NCBI RefSeq assembly: GCF_038502225.1
Contig: NC_091311.1
Coordinates: 32,186,216-32,250,215, forward strand
Source of the DNA: Cherax quadricarinatus
Taxonomy: Eukaryota; Arthropoda; Malacostraca; Decapoda; Parastacidae
Length of the DNA: 64,000 nt
Reading direction: 5' to 3'
Below the pieces are notes generated by a model. It was not told the DNA's origin, did not search any database, and saw only the letters and a program-made list of their open reading frames with translations. The translations under genes and the position numbers were made by a program. This document shows positions 21,891-33,491 of this stretch, piece by piece; within the stretch, counting starts at the first letter, position 1, and each line of letters starts with the position of its first letter.

Positions 21891-22151
21891 AACCTTCCTT
21901 GAGGGGCTTGGTATGCAAAAATGGAAGGAATTATTACTCAAAGTTCATCATCATAATTTAGAACAATGTCCCCTAAATTAATAGTGCAAAAATAGTAATG
22001 ATCAGTTGATAAATAATTGATGTTCAAGAAATATGAAATAAATGAATTTTCGAGAAAAATGAAATGTTTTGAGGTTTAGTATTTGGTGGGTAAAAATACT
22101 CTTACTGACTTATGTTTATTGAGAGTAGAACTGAGTGTATAGACGATATTG
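21891..22151. other. spacer between two giant minisatellites
   Basis: About 260 bases of apparently unique AT-rich sequence separating the 39-bp and 27-bp arrays. No gene or element is recognisable. Confidence 0.6.
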
Positions 22152-25100
22152 CTGAAGTTCCAAGGTGATCCCTGCATCCTGAAGTTCCAAGGTGATCCCT
22201 GCATCCTGAAGTTTCATGATGATCCCTGCATCCTGAAGTTTCATGATGATCCCTGCATCCTGAAGTTTCATGATGATCCCTGCATCCTGAAGTTTCATGA
22301 TGATCCCTGCATCCTGAAGTTTCATGATGATCCCTGCATCCTGAAGTTTCATGATGATCCCTGCATCCTGAAGTTTCATGATGATCCCTGCATCCTGAAG
22401 TTTCATGATGATCCCTGCATCCTGAAGTTTCATGATGATCCCTGCATCCTGAAGTTTCATGATGATCCCTGCATCCTGAAGTTTCATGATGATCCCTGCA
22501 TCCTGAAGTTTCATGATGATCCCTGCATCCTGAAGTTTCATGATGATCCCTGCATCCTGAAGTTTCATGATGATCCCTGCATCCTGAAGTTTCATGATGA
22601 TCCCTGCATCCTGAAGTTTCATGATGATCCCTGCATCCTGAAGTTTCATGATGATCCCTGCATCCTGATCCCTGCATCCTGAAGTTTCATGATGATCCCT
22701 GCATCCTGAAGTTTCATGATGAGTTTCATGATGATCCCTGCATCCTGAAGTTTCCTGAACATGATGATCCCTGCATCCTGAAGTTTCATGATGATCCCTG
22801 CATCCTGAAGTTTCATGATGATCCCTGCATCCTGAAGTTTCATGATGATCCCTGCATCCTGAAGTTTCATGATGATCCCTGCATCCTGAAGTTTCATGAT
22901 GATCCCTGCATCCTGAAGTTTCATGATGATCCCTGCATCCTGAAGTTTCATGATGATCCCTGCATCCTGAAGTTTCATGATGATCCCTGCATCCTGAAGT
23001 TTCATGATGATCCCTGCATCCTGAAGTTTCATGATGATCCCTGCATCCTGAAGTTTCATGATGATCCCTGCATCCTGAAGTTTCATGATGATCCCTGCAT
23101 CCTGAAGTTTCATGATGATCCCTGCATCCTGAAGTTTCATGATGATCCCTGCATCCTGAAGTTTCATGATGATCCCTGCATCCTGAAGTTTCATGATGAT
23201 CCCTGCATCCTGAAGTTTCATGATGATCCCTGCATCCTGAAGTTTCATGATGATCCCTGCATCCTGAAGTTTCATGATGATCCCTGCATCCTGAAGTTTC
23301 ATGATGATCCCTGCATCCTGAAGTTTCATGATCCCTGCATCCTGAAGTTTCATGATGATCCCTGCATCCTGAAGTTTCTGAAGTTTCATGATGATCCCTG
23401 CATCCTGACGTTTCTTGATGATCCCTGCATCCTGAAGTTCCAAGGTGATCCCTGCATCCATGATGATCCCTGCATCCTGAAGTTTCATGATGATCCCTGC
23501 ATTCTGAAGTTTCATGATGATCCCTGCATCCTGAAGTTTCATGATGATCCCTGCATCCTGAAGTTTCATGATGATCCCTGCATCCTGAAGTTTCATGGTG
23601 ATCCCTGCATCCTGAAGTTTCATGATGCATGATCCCTGCATCCTGAAGTTTCATGGTGATCCCTGCATCCTGAAGTTTCATGATGATCCCTGCATCCTGA
23701 AGTTTCATGATGATCCCTGCATCCTGAAGTTTCATGATGATCCCTGCATCCTGAAGTTTCATGATGATCCCTGCATCCCATCCTGAAGTTTCATGATCCC
23801 TGCATCCTGAAGTTTCATGATGATCCCTGCATCCTGAAGTTTCATGATCCCTGCATCCTGAAGTTTCATGATGATCCCTGCATCCTGAAGTTTCATGATG
23901 ATCCCTGCATCCTGAAGTTTGATGAGATCCCTGCATCCATGATGATCCCTGCATCCTGAAGTTTCATGATGATCCCTGCATCCTGAAGTTCCATGATGAT
24001 CCCTGCATCCTGAAGTTTCATGATTCCTGCATCCTGAAATTTTATGATGATCCCTGCATCCTGAAATTTCATGATGATCCCTGCATCCTGAAGTTTCATG
24101 ATGATCCCTGCATCCTGAAGTTTCATGTTCCGTGCATCCTGAAGTTTCATGATGATCCCTGCATCCTGAAGTTTCATGATGATCCCTGCATCCTGAAGTT
24201 TCATGATGATCCCTGCATCCTGAAGTTTCATGATGATCCCTGCATCCTGAAGTTTCATGATGATCCCTGCATCCTGAAGTTTCATGATGATCCCTGCATC
24301 CTGAAGTTTCATGATGATCCCTGCATCCTGAAGTTTCATGATGATCCCTGCATCCTGAAGTTTCATGATGATCCCTGCATCCTGAAGTTTCATGATGATC
24401 CCTGCATCCTGAAGTTTGATGATGATCCCTGCATCCTGAAAGATTCCCTCATGTTGATCCCTGCATCCTGAAGTTTCATGATGATCCCTGCATCCTGAAG
24501 TTTCATGATGATCCCTGCATCCTGAAGTTTCATGGTGATCCCTGCATCCTGAAGTTTCATGATGATCCCTGCATCCTGAAGTTTCATGATGATCCCTGCA
24601 TCCTGAAGTTTCATGATGATCCCTGCATCCTGAAGTTTCATGATGATCCCTGCATCCTGAAGTTTCATGATGATCCCTGCATCCTGAAGTTTCATGATCC
24701 CTGCATCCTGAAGTTTCATGATGATCCCTGCATCCTGAAGTTTCATGATGATCCCTGCATCCTGAAGTTTCATGATGATCCCTGCATCCTGAAGTTTCAT
24801 GATGATCCCTGCATCCTGAAGTTTCATGATGATCCCTGCATCCTGAAGTTTCATGATGATCCCTGCATCCTGAAGTTTCATGATGATCCCTGCATCCTGA
24901 AGTTTCATGATGATCCCTGCATCCTGAAGTTTCATGATGATCCCTGCATTCTGAAGTTTCATGATGATCCCTGCATCCTGAAGTTTCATGATGATCCCTG
25001 CATCCTGAAGTTTCATGATGATCCCTGCATCCTGAAGTTTCATGATGATCCCTGCATCCTGAAGTTTCATGATCCCTGCATCCTGAAGTTTCATGATCCC

Positions 25101-27995
25101 TGCATCCTGAAGTTTCATGATGATCCCTGCATCCTGAAGTTTCATGATGATCCCTGCATCCTGAAGTTTCATGATGATCCCTGCATCCTGAAGTTTCATG
25201 ATGATCCCTGCATCCTGAAGTTTCATGATGATCCCTGCATCCTGAAGTTTCATGATGATCCCTGCATCCTGAAGTTTCATGATGATCCCTGCATCCTGAA
25301 GTTTCATGATGATCCCTGCATCCTGAAGTTTCATGTTCCCTGCATCCTGAAGTTTCATGATGATCCCTGCATCCTGAAGTTTCATGATGATCCCTGCATC
25401 CTGAAGTTTCATGTTCCCTGCATCCTGAAGTTTCATGATGATCCCTGCATCCTGAAGTTTCATGATCCCTGCATCCTGAAGTTTCATGATCCCTGCATCC
25501 TGAATGATGATCCCTGCATCCTGAAGTTTCATGATGATCCCTGCATCCTGAAGTTTCCATGATGATCCCTGCATCCTGAAGTTTCATCCTGAAGATGATC
25601 CCTGCATCCTGAAATTTCATGATGATCCCTGCATCCTGAAGTTTCATGATGATCCCTGCATCCTGAAGTTTCATGATCCCTGCATCCTGAAGTTTCATGA
25701 TGATCACTGCATCCTGAAGTTTCATGATGATCCCTGCATCCTGAAGTTTCATGATCCCTGCATCCTGAAGTTTCATGATGATCCCTGCATCCTGAAGTTT
25801 CATGATGATCCCTGCATCCTGAAGTTTCATGATGATCCCTGCATCCTGAAGTTTCATGATGATCCCTGCATCCTGAAGTTTCATGATGATCCCTGCATCC
25901 TGAAGTTTCATGATGATCCCTGCATCCTGAAGTTTGATGATGATCCCTGCATCCTGAAGTTTGATGATGATCCCTGCATCCTGAAGTTCCAAGGTGATCC
26001 CTGCATCCTGAAGTTTGATGATCCCTGCATCCTGAAGTTTCATGATGATCCCTGCATCCTGAGGTTCCAAGGTGATCCCTGCATCCTGAAGTTTGATGAT
26101 GATCCCTGCATCCTGAAGTTTCATGATGATCCCTGCATCCTGAAGTTCCAAGGTGATCCCTGCATCCTGAAGGTGATCCCTGCATCCTGAAGTTTCATGA
26201 TGATCCCTGCATCCTGAAGTTTCATGATGATCCCTGCATCCTGAAGTTTCATGATGATCCCTGCATCCTGAAGTTTCATGATCCCTGCATCCTGAAGTTT
26301 CATGATGATCCCTGCATCCTGAAGTTTCATGATGATCCCTGCATCCTGAAGTTTCATGATGATCCCTGCATCCTGAAGTTTCATGATGATCCCTGCATCC
26401 TGAAGTTTCATGATGATCCCTGCATCCTGAAGTTTCATGGTGATCCCTGCATCCTGAAGTTTGATGATCCCTGCATCCTGAAGTTTCATGATGATCCCTG
26501 CATCCTGAAGTTTCATGATGATCCCTGCATCCTGAAGTTTCATGATGATCCCTGCATCCTGAAGTTTCATGATGATCCCTGCATCCTGAAGTTCCATGAA
26601 GATCCCTGCATCTTGAAGTTTCATGATGAACCCTGCATCCTGAAATTTCATGATGATCCCTGCATCCTGAAATTTCATGATGATCCCTGCATCCCTGATG
26701 ATCCCTGCATCCTGAAGTTCCAAGGTGATCCCTGCATCCTGAAGTTTCATGATGATCCCTGCATCCTGAAGTTTCATGATGATCCCTGCATCCTGAAGTT
26801 TCATGATCCCTGCATCCTGAAGTTTCATGATGATCCCTGCATCCTGAAGTTTCATGATGATCCCTGCATCCTGAAGTTTCATGATGATCCCTGCATCCTG
26901 AAGTTTCATGATGATCCCTGCATCCTGAAGTTTCATGATGATCCCTGCATCCTGAAGTTTCATGATGATCCCTGCATCCTGAAGTTTCATGATGATCCCT
27001 GCATCCTGAAGTTTCATGATGATCCCTGCATCCTGAAGTTTGATGATGATCCCTGCATCCTGAAGTTTGATGATGATCCCTGCATCCTGAAGTTTGATGA
27101 TGATCCCTGCATCCTGAAGTTCCAAGGTGATCCCTGCATCCTGAAGTTTGATGATGATCCCTGCATCCTGAAGTTCCAAGGTGATCCCTGCATCCTGAAG
27201 TTTGATGATGATCCCTGCATCCTGAAGTTTCATGATGATCCCTGCATCCTGAAGTTCCAAGGTGATCCCTGCATCCTGAAGTTTCATGATGATCCCTGCA
27301 TCCTGAAGTTTCATGATGATCCCTGCATCCTGAAGTTTCATGATGATCCCTGCATCCTGAAGTTTCATGATCCCTGCATCCTGAAGTTTCATGATGATCC
27401 CTGCATCCTGAAGTTTCATGATGATCCCTGCATCCTGAAGTTTCATGATGATCTCTGCATCCTGAAGTTTCATGATCCCTGCATCCTGAAGTTTCATGAT
27501 GATCCCTGCATCCTGAAGTTTGATGATGATCCCTGCATCCTGAAGTTTCATGATGATCCCTGCATCCTGAAGTTTCATGATGATCCCTGCATCCTGAAGT
27601 TTCATGATGATCCCTGCATCCTGAAGTTTCATGATCCCTGCATCCTGAAGTTTCATGATCCCTGCATCCTGAAGTTTCATGATGATCCCTGCATCCTGAA
27701 GTTTCATGATGATCCCTGCATCCTGAAGTTTCATGATGATCCCTGCATCCTGAAGTTTCATGATCCCTGCATCCTGAAGTTTCATGATGATCCCTGCATC
27801 CTGAAGTTTCATGATGATCCCTGCATCCTAAAGTTTCATGATCCCTGCATCCTGAAGTTTCATGATGATCCCTGCATCCTGAAGTTTCATGATGATCCCT
27901 GCATCCTGAAGTTTCATGATGATCCCTGCTTCCTGAAGTTTCATGATGATCCCTGCATCCTGAAGTTCCATGAAGATCCTGCATCCTAAAGTTCT
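22152..27995. repeat. 27-bp minisatellite, over 200 copies
   Basis: Units of 27 bp: ctgaagtttcatgatgatcc then ctgcatc. Frequent variants are a 24-bp form lacking one gat, a form with gttccaaggtgatcc, and one with gtttgatgatgatcc. The edge units are the most diverged (two ccaagg units at the left; ccatgaagatcctgcatcctaaag at the right), as expected when exchange homogenises the middle. Non-standard forms concentrate near 25920-26180 and 27040-27260. The long frames (CRDHHETSG, QDAGIIMKL, ILKFHDDPC) arise because 27 is a multiple of three. Confidence 0.98.
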
Positions 27996-28189
27996 CTAAA
28001 GATCAGCCAATCATGACGGTCCATGTAGATAAAACTGGAGAGAAATACATGCTGAAAATCGTATTGCCAGTGATTATGTAAACAGATACATGTAATTACA
28101 CATACATATTTATATACATATATACATACAAATATACAAATAAGAACATAATTACATACCTTTGACTAGGTGTAGGTGTGGACATAGAT
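27996..28189. other. unannotated flank of the 27-bp array
   Basis: About 190 bases including short TA/CATA-rich runs near 28100-28140. No gene recognised. Confidence 0.5.
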
Positions 28190-28850
28190 GGTTATCTAAT
28201 GTCATCCAGGCTCATATGAAGTGTCCATTAGTTTTCTCCTCTTCCTGCATCTTAGGACCTTCGTTGTCTGCATTTTCTTGTCCATGGCATCAAGGCGCCT
28301 TTGGGTCACTGCAGAACGTCCATAGCCGAGCGGTACATCGAGACAACTTCCCTGACAACCAGCATTGTACTCAGCAATGGCTTGGCTGGCAGCGAACTAC
28401 TTGCCAACTGTTTCGATACAATGCTTTGTTGCATTATGCCCTTATTTGTTGATGGAGACTCTCATTGGGGGTTCGAGTTCTGCCTTTTAGACACCGTTCC
28501 ATCATGTCCTCTCTTGTAACGTCTTTGTAGATATCACGAACCTCATTGAAGTACGCAGGTTCTAGCTGGAACTGGACTTTCATAGTGGAGTGTGATGGTG
28601 GTGTGACATTTGCTGCTTTTGCCCTTTGGTAAAAACGCCAGGAATCAGAACCAGTAGGGCAATGATGTGGCTTGTCATCACTGGAGGAACAGTGGAAAAA
28701 ACTGGCAAGGATACCATTCCTCGTTCTGACGATGTCAGTACCAACATTCGTTCTACGGTTCTGAAAGTAATGTGCCAGATTTCGATAATGAAGTCTGTCA
28801 GCATGACCTTCTTCAATTCGTACTGTTTCCTCTTCTTCCCGGTTTTCACC
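28190..28850 (-). pseudogene. Mutator-like (MULE) transposase fragment
   Basis: Reverse-strand pieces, 5' to 3': EEGHADRLHYRNLAHYFQ, then DIVRTRNGILASFFHCSSSD, DDKPHHCPTGSDSWRFYQRA, a middle containing MKVQFQLEPAYFNEVRDIY, and DMMERCLKGRTRTPNESLHQ; then after a stop EYNAGCQGSCLDVP and MDKKMQTTKVLRCRKRRK. The order DDKP-HHCP-x-G-x-DSW...RCLxGxTxxPNESLH is the C-terminal signature I associate with Mutator-like transposases common in arthropod genomes. The stop after SLHQQIRA and a frameshift show that it is inactive. The N-terminal catalytic half is missing and no terminal repeats were found. The call is from motif memory. Confidence 0.65.
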
Positions 28851-28857
28851 TCCTTTT

Positions 28858-28938
<81 letters not shown>
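28858..28938. repeat. (TA)n microsatellite
   Basis: About 40 TA dinucleotides, immediately before the 5'-truncated RTE copy A. Confidence 0.97.
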
Positions 28939-28941
<3 letters not shown>

Positions 28942-28989
28942 AATTGGTGTTTTAATTTAATAAATGTTGGAGAGAGGGGAAGGTACCTA

Positions 28990-30660
28990 GGGATTGGCAT
29001 GCATAGTTCCTTTGTATAAAGGCAAAGGGGACAAAAGAGAGTGCAAAAATTATAGGGAAATATGCCTGTTGAGTATACCTGGTAAAGTGTATGGTAAAGT
29101 TATAATTAAAAGAATTACGAGTTAGACGGAGGGAAGGATCGCAGATGAACAAGACTTTAGGAAGGGTAGGGGGGGGGTTGACCAAGTGTTTACAGTGAAG
29201 CATATAGGTGAACATTATTTACATAAGGGTAAAGAGGTTTTCGTTGCATTTATGGATTTGGATAACGCATATGATAGAGTGGATAAGAGAGCAATGTGGC
29301 AGATTCATTCATTCATTCATTCATTAGAGATTCGCCTGTACTTCCGGCCCGGGTCTTCTCCATATGGCGACCCGGCTGTGGCCCCCGGTTGGGGGTGTCG
29401 TTCATCTTCTTTCTTCTGTCTTCTTTCTTGGGCCCTCCGGCTGGAGGGTAACATCATCTCCTCTCTTGTGGGGTCTTCCCGGAGGGGAGTGTCATCTCGC
29501 TTCTCATCTTCATCAGCAGGCGTCCACTTGGGATTCATCAGCAGGCGTCTCTAGGGCCCAGGGTCGTCGGGCACTTGTTGCCCCATCAAATTGTTTGTTG
29601 TGTGGCATGGGCTCTAGGTAAGTTCAGACTTTTACCTAGTAAACAGGTACAGGCTCCATTGGATTTTTTTTTTTAATATGGCAGATGTTGCAAATGTATT
29701 GAATAGGTTGTAGGTTACTGAAAGCAGTTAAGATTATTTCCCAGTAAAAGTAGGCCTTAGACAGGGATATGTGATGTCATCATGGTTGTTCAATGTATTT
29801 ATAGATGGGGTTGTAAGAGAAATCAATGCTCGTGTGTTGGCAAGAGATGTGGGTTAAGAGATAAACAATCTAACACAAAGTGAGAGTTGTCAGAGATGCT
29901 TCTTGCTGATGACACTGTGCTTTTGGGAGATTCTGAAGAGAAGTTGCAGAGGTTGGTTAACGAGTTTGGAAGGGTATGTAAAAGCGAGAAATTAAAAGTG
30001 AACAGAGGAATAAGCAAGGTGACGAGGATAACAAAAAATTACATAATGAAAGATTGGATATCAGAGTGGAGAGAGGGAGTACGGAGGAAGTGAATGTATT
30101 CAAATATTTGGGAGTGGACTTGTCAGCAGATGGATCTATGAAAGACGAGGTGAACCATAGAGTTGATGAGGAGAAAAAGGTGAGTGGGGAGCTGAGGAGT
30201 CTGTGGAGACAAAGAGCATTATCCATAGAAACAAAGAAAGGTATGTATGAGAGTATAGTGATACGAATGCTCTTTTATGGGTGTGAAGCATGAGTGGTGA
30301 ATGTTGCAACAAGGAGAAGGCTGGAGGCACTGGGGATGTCGTGTCTGAGGGCAATGTGTGGTGTGAATATAATATAGAGAAACCGTAGCTTGGAGATTAG
30401 GAGGTGCGGGGTTTCTGTAAGTATTATCCAGAGGGCAGAGGAAGGGTTGTTGAGGTCGTTAGGACATTTAGAGAAAATGGAGCAAAATAGAATGACTTGG
30501 TGGGCATATAAATCTGTAGTGAAATGAAGGCTGGTTAGGGGGTCATCCTAGGAAAGGTAGGAGTGAGGGGGTAAAGGAGGATTTGTGTGGGAGGGGCTTG
30601 GACTTCCAGCAAGTTTCTGAGCGTGTTAAATAGGAGCGAATGGAGACGAATGGTTTTTAT
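28990..30660 (+). pseudogene. RTE reverse transcriptase, copy A, broken
   Basis: Pieces in order: ACIVPLYKGKGDKRECKNYR-like start, a VFVAFMDLDNAYDRVDKRAM motif A (about 29237-29296), then after the inserted sequence a degenerate LRQGYVMSSWLFN motif B, LLADDTVLLGDSEEKLQRLV (motif C, catalytic DD retained) near 29895-29960, a YLGVDLSADGSMKDEVNH thumb-side piece, and C-terminal RMLFYGCEA. Compared with copy B, internal stops and frame changes are frequent, so this copy is older or less constrained. Confidence 0.75.
29305..29674 (-). mobile_element. LINE 3' end inserted in RTE copy A
   Basis: A 370-base insert flanked by AATGTGGCAGAT (29293-29304) and AATATGGCAGAT (29675-29686), a near-perfect 12-base target duplication. 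On the minus strand it ends in a (GAAT/ATGA)n tail and carries the last 73 codons of a charged protein: DDTPLREDPTREEMMLPSSR and DPGRKYRRISNE before the stop in the tail. Short 3' tetranucleotide tails are typical of several non-LTR clades (I and relatives); the exact clade is not certain. An oligo-T run (plus strand) lies at the other end. The product is not recognised as a domain. Confidence 0.65.
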
Positions 30661-30901
30661 GACTTGACGTGCTGTTGGAGTGTGAGCAAAGTAACATTTA
30701 TGGAAGAGATTCATGGAAAATGGTTAGCCGGACTTGAGTCCTAGAGGTCGGAAGTACAGTGCCTGCACTCCGAATGAGGAGTTTTGATATGTAAAAGTTT
30801 TTTAACTATAGTGTAGGCGCGCCTCTGGCAAGACAGTGGAGTGAATGATGAAAGTGTTTCTTTTTTTTCGGGTCACCCTGCCTTGGTGGGAAACGGTCGA
30901 T

Positions 30902-30902
30902 G

Positions 30903-30933
<31 letters not shown>

Positions 30934-30936
30934 GGG
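30902..30936. repeat. (TA)n tail of RTE copy A
   Basis: A short TA run with one TG step between the 3' end of copy A and the 5' end of copy B. Confidence 0.85.
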
Positions 30937-30989
30937 CTAGTAACCCCTTCTCCTGTAGACATTTACTAAAAAAGAGAAGAAGAAAAACT

Positions 30990-32014
30990 TTATAAAACTG
31001 GGATGCTTAAATGTGCGTGGATGTAGTGCGGATGACAAGAAACAGATGATTGCTGATGTTATGAATGAAAAGAAGTTGGATGTCCTGGCCCTAAGCGAAA
31101 CAAAGCTGAAGGGGGTAGGAGAGTTTCAGTGGGGGGGAAATAAATGGGATTAAATCTGGAGTATCTGAGAGAGTTAGAGCAAAGGAAGGGGTAGCAGTAA
31201 TGTTAAATGATCAGTTATGGAAGGAGAAAAGAGAATATGAATGTGTAAATTCAAGAATTATGTGGATTAAAGTAAAGGTTGGATGCGAGAAGTGGGTCAT
31301 AATAAGCGTGTATGCACCTGGAGAAGAGAGGAATGCAGAGGAGAGAGAGAGAGATTTTGGGAGATGTTAAGTGAATGTATAGGAGCCTTTGAACCAAGTG
31401 AGAGAGTAATTGTGGTAGGGGACCTGAATGCTAAAGTAGGAGAAACTTTTAGAGAGGGTGTGGTAGGTAAGTTTGGGGTGCCAGGTGTAAATGATAATGG
31501 GAGCCCTTTGATTGAACTTTGTATAGAAAGGGGTTTAGTTATAGGTAATACATATTTTAAGAAAAAGAGGATAAATAAGTATACAAGATATGATGTAGGG
31601 CGAAATGACAGTAGTTTGTTGGATTATGTATTGGTAGATAAAAGACTGTTGAGTAGACTTGAGGATGTACATGTTTATAGAGGGGCCACAGATATATCAG
31701 ATCACTTTCTAGTTGTAGCTACACTGAGAGTAAAAGGTAGATGGGATACAAGGAGAATAGAAGCATCAGGGAAGAGAGAGGTGAAGGTTTATAAACTAAA
31801 AGAGGAGGCAGTTAGGGTAAGATATAAACAGCTATTGGAGGATAGATGGGCTAATGAGAGCATAGGCAATGGGGTTGAAGAGGTATGGGGTAGGTTTAAA
31901 AATGTAGTGTTAGAGTGTTCAGCAGAAGTTTGTGGTTACAGGAAAGTGGGTGCAGGAGGGAAGAGGAGCGATTGGTGGAATGATGATGTAAAGGGAGAAA
32001 AAGTTAGCATATGA
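30990..32014 (+). pseudogene. RTE endonuclease domain, frameshifted
   Basis: It begins IKLGCLNVRGCSADDKKQMI and VLALSETKLKGVGEF near 31080-31120 (the SET contains the catalytic Glu). A frameshift follows at a G-run near 31130-31140, then SRIMWIKVKVGCEKWVIISV. A second frameshift lies at a GA-repeat near 31340. The last part is open to 32014: VVGDLNAKVGE (about 31410), SLLDYVLVDKRL, and ATDISDHFLVVATL (about 31690), which carry the Asp/Asn and SDH catalytic residues of APE-type endonucleases. The domain would nick target DNA. A third frameshift at an A-run near 32001 leads into the reverse transcriptase. Confidence 0.8.
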
Positions 32015-32057
32015 GAAGTTTTTACAAAGTAGAAGTGATGCAAGGAGGGAAGAGTAT

Positions 32058-33491
32058 ATGGAGAAAAAGAGAGAGGTTAAGAGAGTGGTGAAGCAATGTA
32101 AAAAGAGAGCAAATGAGAGAGTGGGTGAGATGTTATCAACAAATTTTGTTGAAAATAAGAAAAAGTTTTGGAGTGAGATTAACAAGTTAAGAAAGCCTAG
32201 AGAACAAATGGATTTGTCAGTTAAAAATAGGAGAGGAGAGTTATTAAATGGAGAGTTAGAGGTATTGGGAAGATGGAGGGAATATTTTGAGGAATTGTTA
32301 AATGTTGATGAAGATAGGGAAGCTGTGATTTCGTGTATAGGGCAAGGAGGAATAACATCTTGTAGGAGTGAGGAAGAGCCAGTTGTGAGTGTGGGGGAAG
32401 TTCGTGAGGCAGTAGGTAAAATGAAAGGGGGTAAGGCAGCCGGGATTGATGGGATAAAGATAGAAATGTTAAAAGCAGGTGGGGATATAGTTTTGGAGTG
32501 GTTGGTGCAATTATTTAATAAATGTATGGAAGAGGGTAAGGTACCTAGGGATTGGCAGAGAGCATGCATAGTTCCTTTGTATAAAGGCAAAGGGGATAAA
32601 AGAGAGTGCAAAAATTATAGGGGGATAAGTCTGTTGAGTATACCTGGTAAAGTGTATGGTAGAGTTATAATTGAAAGAATTAAGAGTAAGACGGAAAATA
32701 GGATAGCAGATGAACAAGGAGGCTTTAGGAAAGGTAGGGGGTGTGTGGACCAGGTGTTTACAGTGAAACATATAAGTGAACAGTATTTAGATAAGGCTAA
32801 AGAGGTCTTTGTGGCATTTATGGATTTGGAAAAGGCGTATGACAGGGTGGATAGGGGGGCAATGTGGCAGATGTTGCAAGTGTATGGTGTAGGAGGTAGG
32901 TTACTGAAAGCAGTGAAGAGTTTTTACGAGGATAGTGAGGCTCAAGTTAGAGTATGTAGGAAAGAGGGAAATTTTTTCCCAGTAAAAGTAGGACTTAGAC
33001 AAGGATGTGTGATGTCACCGTGGTTGTTTAATATATTTATAGATGGGGTTGTAAGAGAAGTAAATGCGAGGGTCTTGGCAAGAGGCGTGGAGTTAAAAGA
33101 TAAAGAATCACACACAAAGTGGGAGTTGTCACAGCTGCTCTTTGCTGATGACACTGTGCTCTTGGGAGATTCTGAAGAGAAGTTGCAGAGATTGGTGGAT
33201 GAATTTGGTAGGGTGTGCAAAAGAAGAAAATTAAAGGTGAATACAGGAAAGAGTAAGGTTATGAGGATAAAAAGATTAAGTGATGAAAGATTGAATATCA
33301 GATTGGAGGGAGAGAGTATGGAGGAGGTGAACGTATTCAGATATTTGGGAGTGGACGTGTCAGCAGATGGGTCTATGAAAGATGAGGTGAATCATAGAAT
33401 CGATGAGGGAAAAAGAGTGGTGCACTTAGGAGTCTGTGGAGACAAAGAACTTTGTCCTTGGAGGCAAAGAGGGGAATGTATGAGAGTATAG
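32058..33491 (+). CDS. RTE reverse transcriptase, 477 codons open
   Basis: Reverse transcriptase that copies the element RNA at the nicked target. Visible blocks: a Lys/Arg-rich linker (residues 1-60), WREYFEELLN (75), KGGKAAGIDGIKIEML (~125), RACIVPLYKGKGDKRECKNY (~170), GRVIIERIKSK, EQGGFRKGRGCVDQVFT, motif A VFVAFMDLEKAYDRVDRG (~255), motif B GLRQGCVMSPWLFNIFIDGV (~310), motif C LLFADDTVLLGDSEEKL (~355, FADD intact) and YLGVDVSADGSMKDEVNH (~435). All catalytic Asp residues are present. The last ~20 residues (VVHLGVCGDKELCPWRQ) are out of frame: the true C-terminus continues from about 33430 in another frame. The first Met is only the first in this frame; the protein continues from the endonuclease side. 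Confidence 0.85.
   Translation: MEKKREVKRVVKQCKKRANERVGEMLSTNFVENKKKFWSEINKLRKPREQMDLSVKNRRGELLNGELEVLGRWREYFEELLNVDEDREAVISCIGQGGITSCRSEEEPVVSVGEVREAVGKMKGGKAAGIDGIKIEMLKAGGDIVLEWLVQLFNKCMEEGKVPRDWQRACIVPLYKGKGDKRECKNYRGISLLSIPGKVYGRVIIERIKSKTENRIADEQGGFRKGRGCVDQVFTVKHISEQYLDKAKEVFVAFMDLEKAYDRVDRGAMWQMLQVYGVGGRLLKAVKSFYEDSEAQVRVCRKEGNFFPVKVGLRQGCVMSPWLFNIFIDGVVREVNARVLARGVELKDKESHTKWELSQLLFADDTVLLGDSEEKLQRLVDEFGRVCKRRKLKVNTGKSKVMRIKRLSDERLNIRLEGESMEEVNVFRYLGVDVSADGSMKDEVNHRIDEGKRVVHLGVCGDKELCPWRQRGECMRV

Larger units (their letters stand above)
28956..30901 (+). mobile_element. RTE-like LINE copy A, 5'-truncated, split by an insertion
   Basis: It begins inside the reverse-transcriptase region at a point equivalent to about 32508 in copy B (shared aaggtacctagggattggca). 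It continues through RT motifs, C-terminal region and 3' untranslated region (ccaccctgccttggtggga-type end) into a (TA)n tail at 30902-30936. A 370-base insert with target duplication sits at 29305-29674. Many stops and frameshifts. It lies in the same direction as copy B, head to tail. Confidence 0.85.

Noticed and set aside
15775..21941. Three open frames of about 2000 codons on the minus strand
   Set aside because: They are the three registers of a 39-bp repeat that lacks stop triplets, continuing into the 33-bp array. No domain, start context or non-repeat sequence supports a protein.
22102..27989. Open frames up to 1363 codons (CRDHHETSG, QDAGIIMKL)
   Set aside because: 27-bp repeat artefacts. 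Frame switches occur at every indel, and the sequence merely cycles between the same motifs.
13994..27995. CRISPR-like regularity of repeats
   Set aside because: Repeats are directly tandem without unique spacers, and the genome is an animal's.
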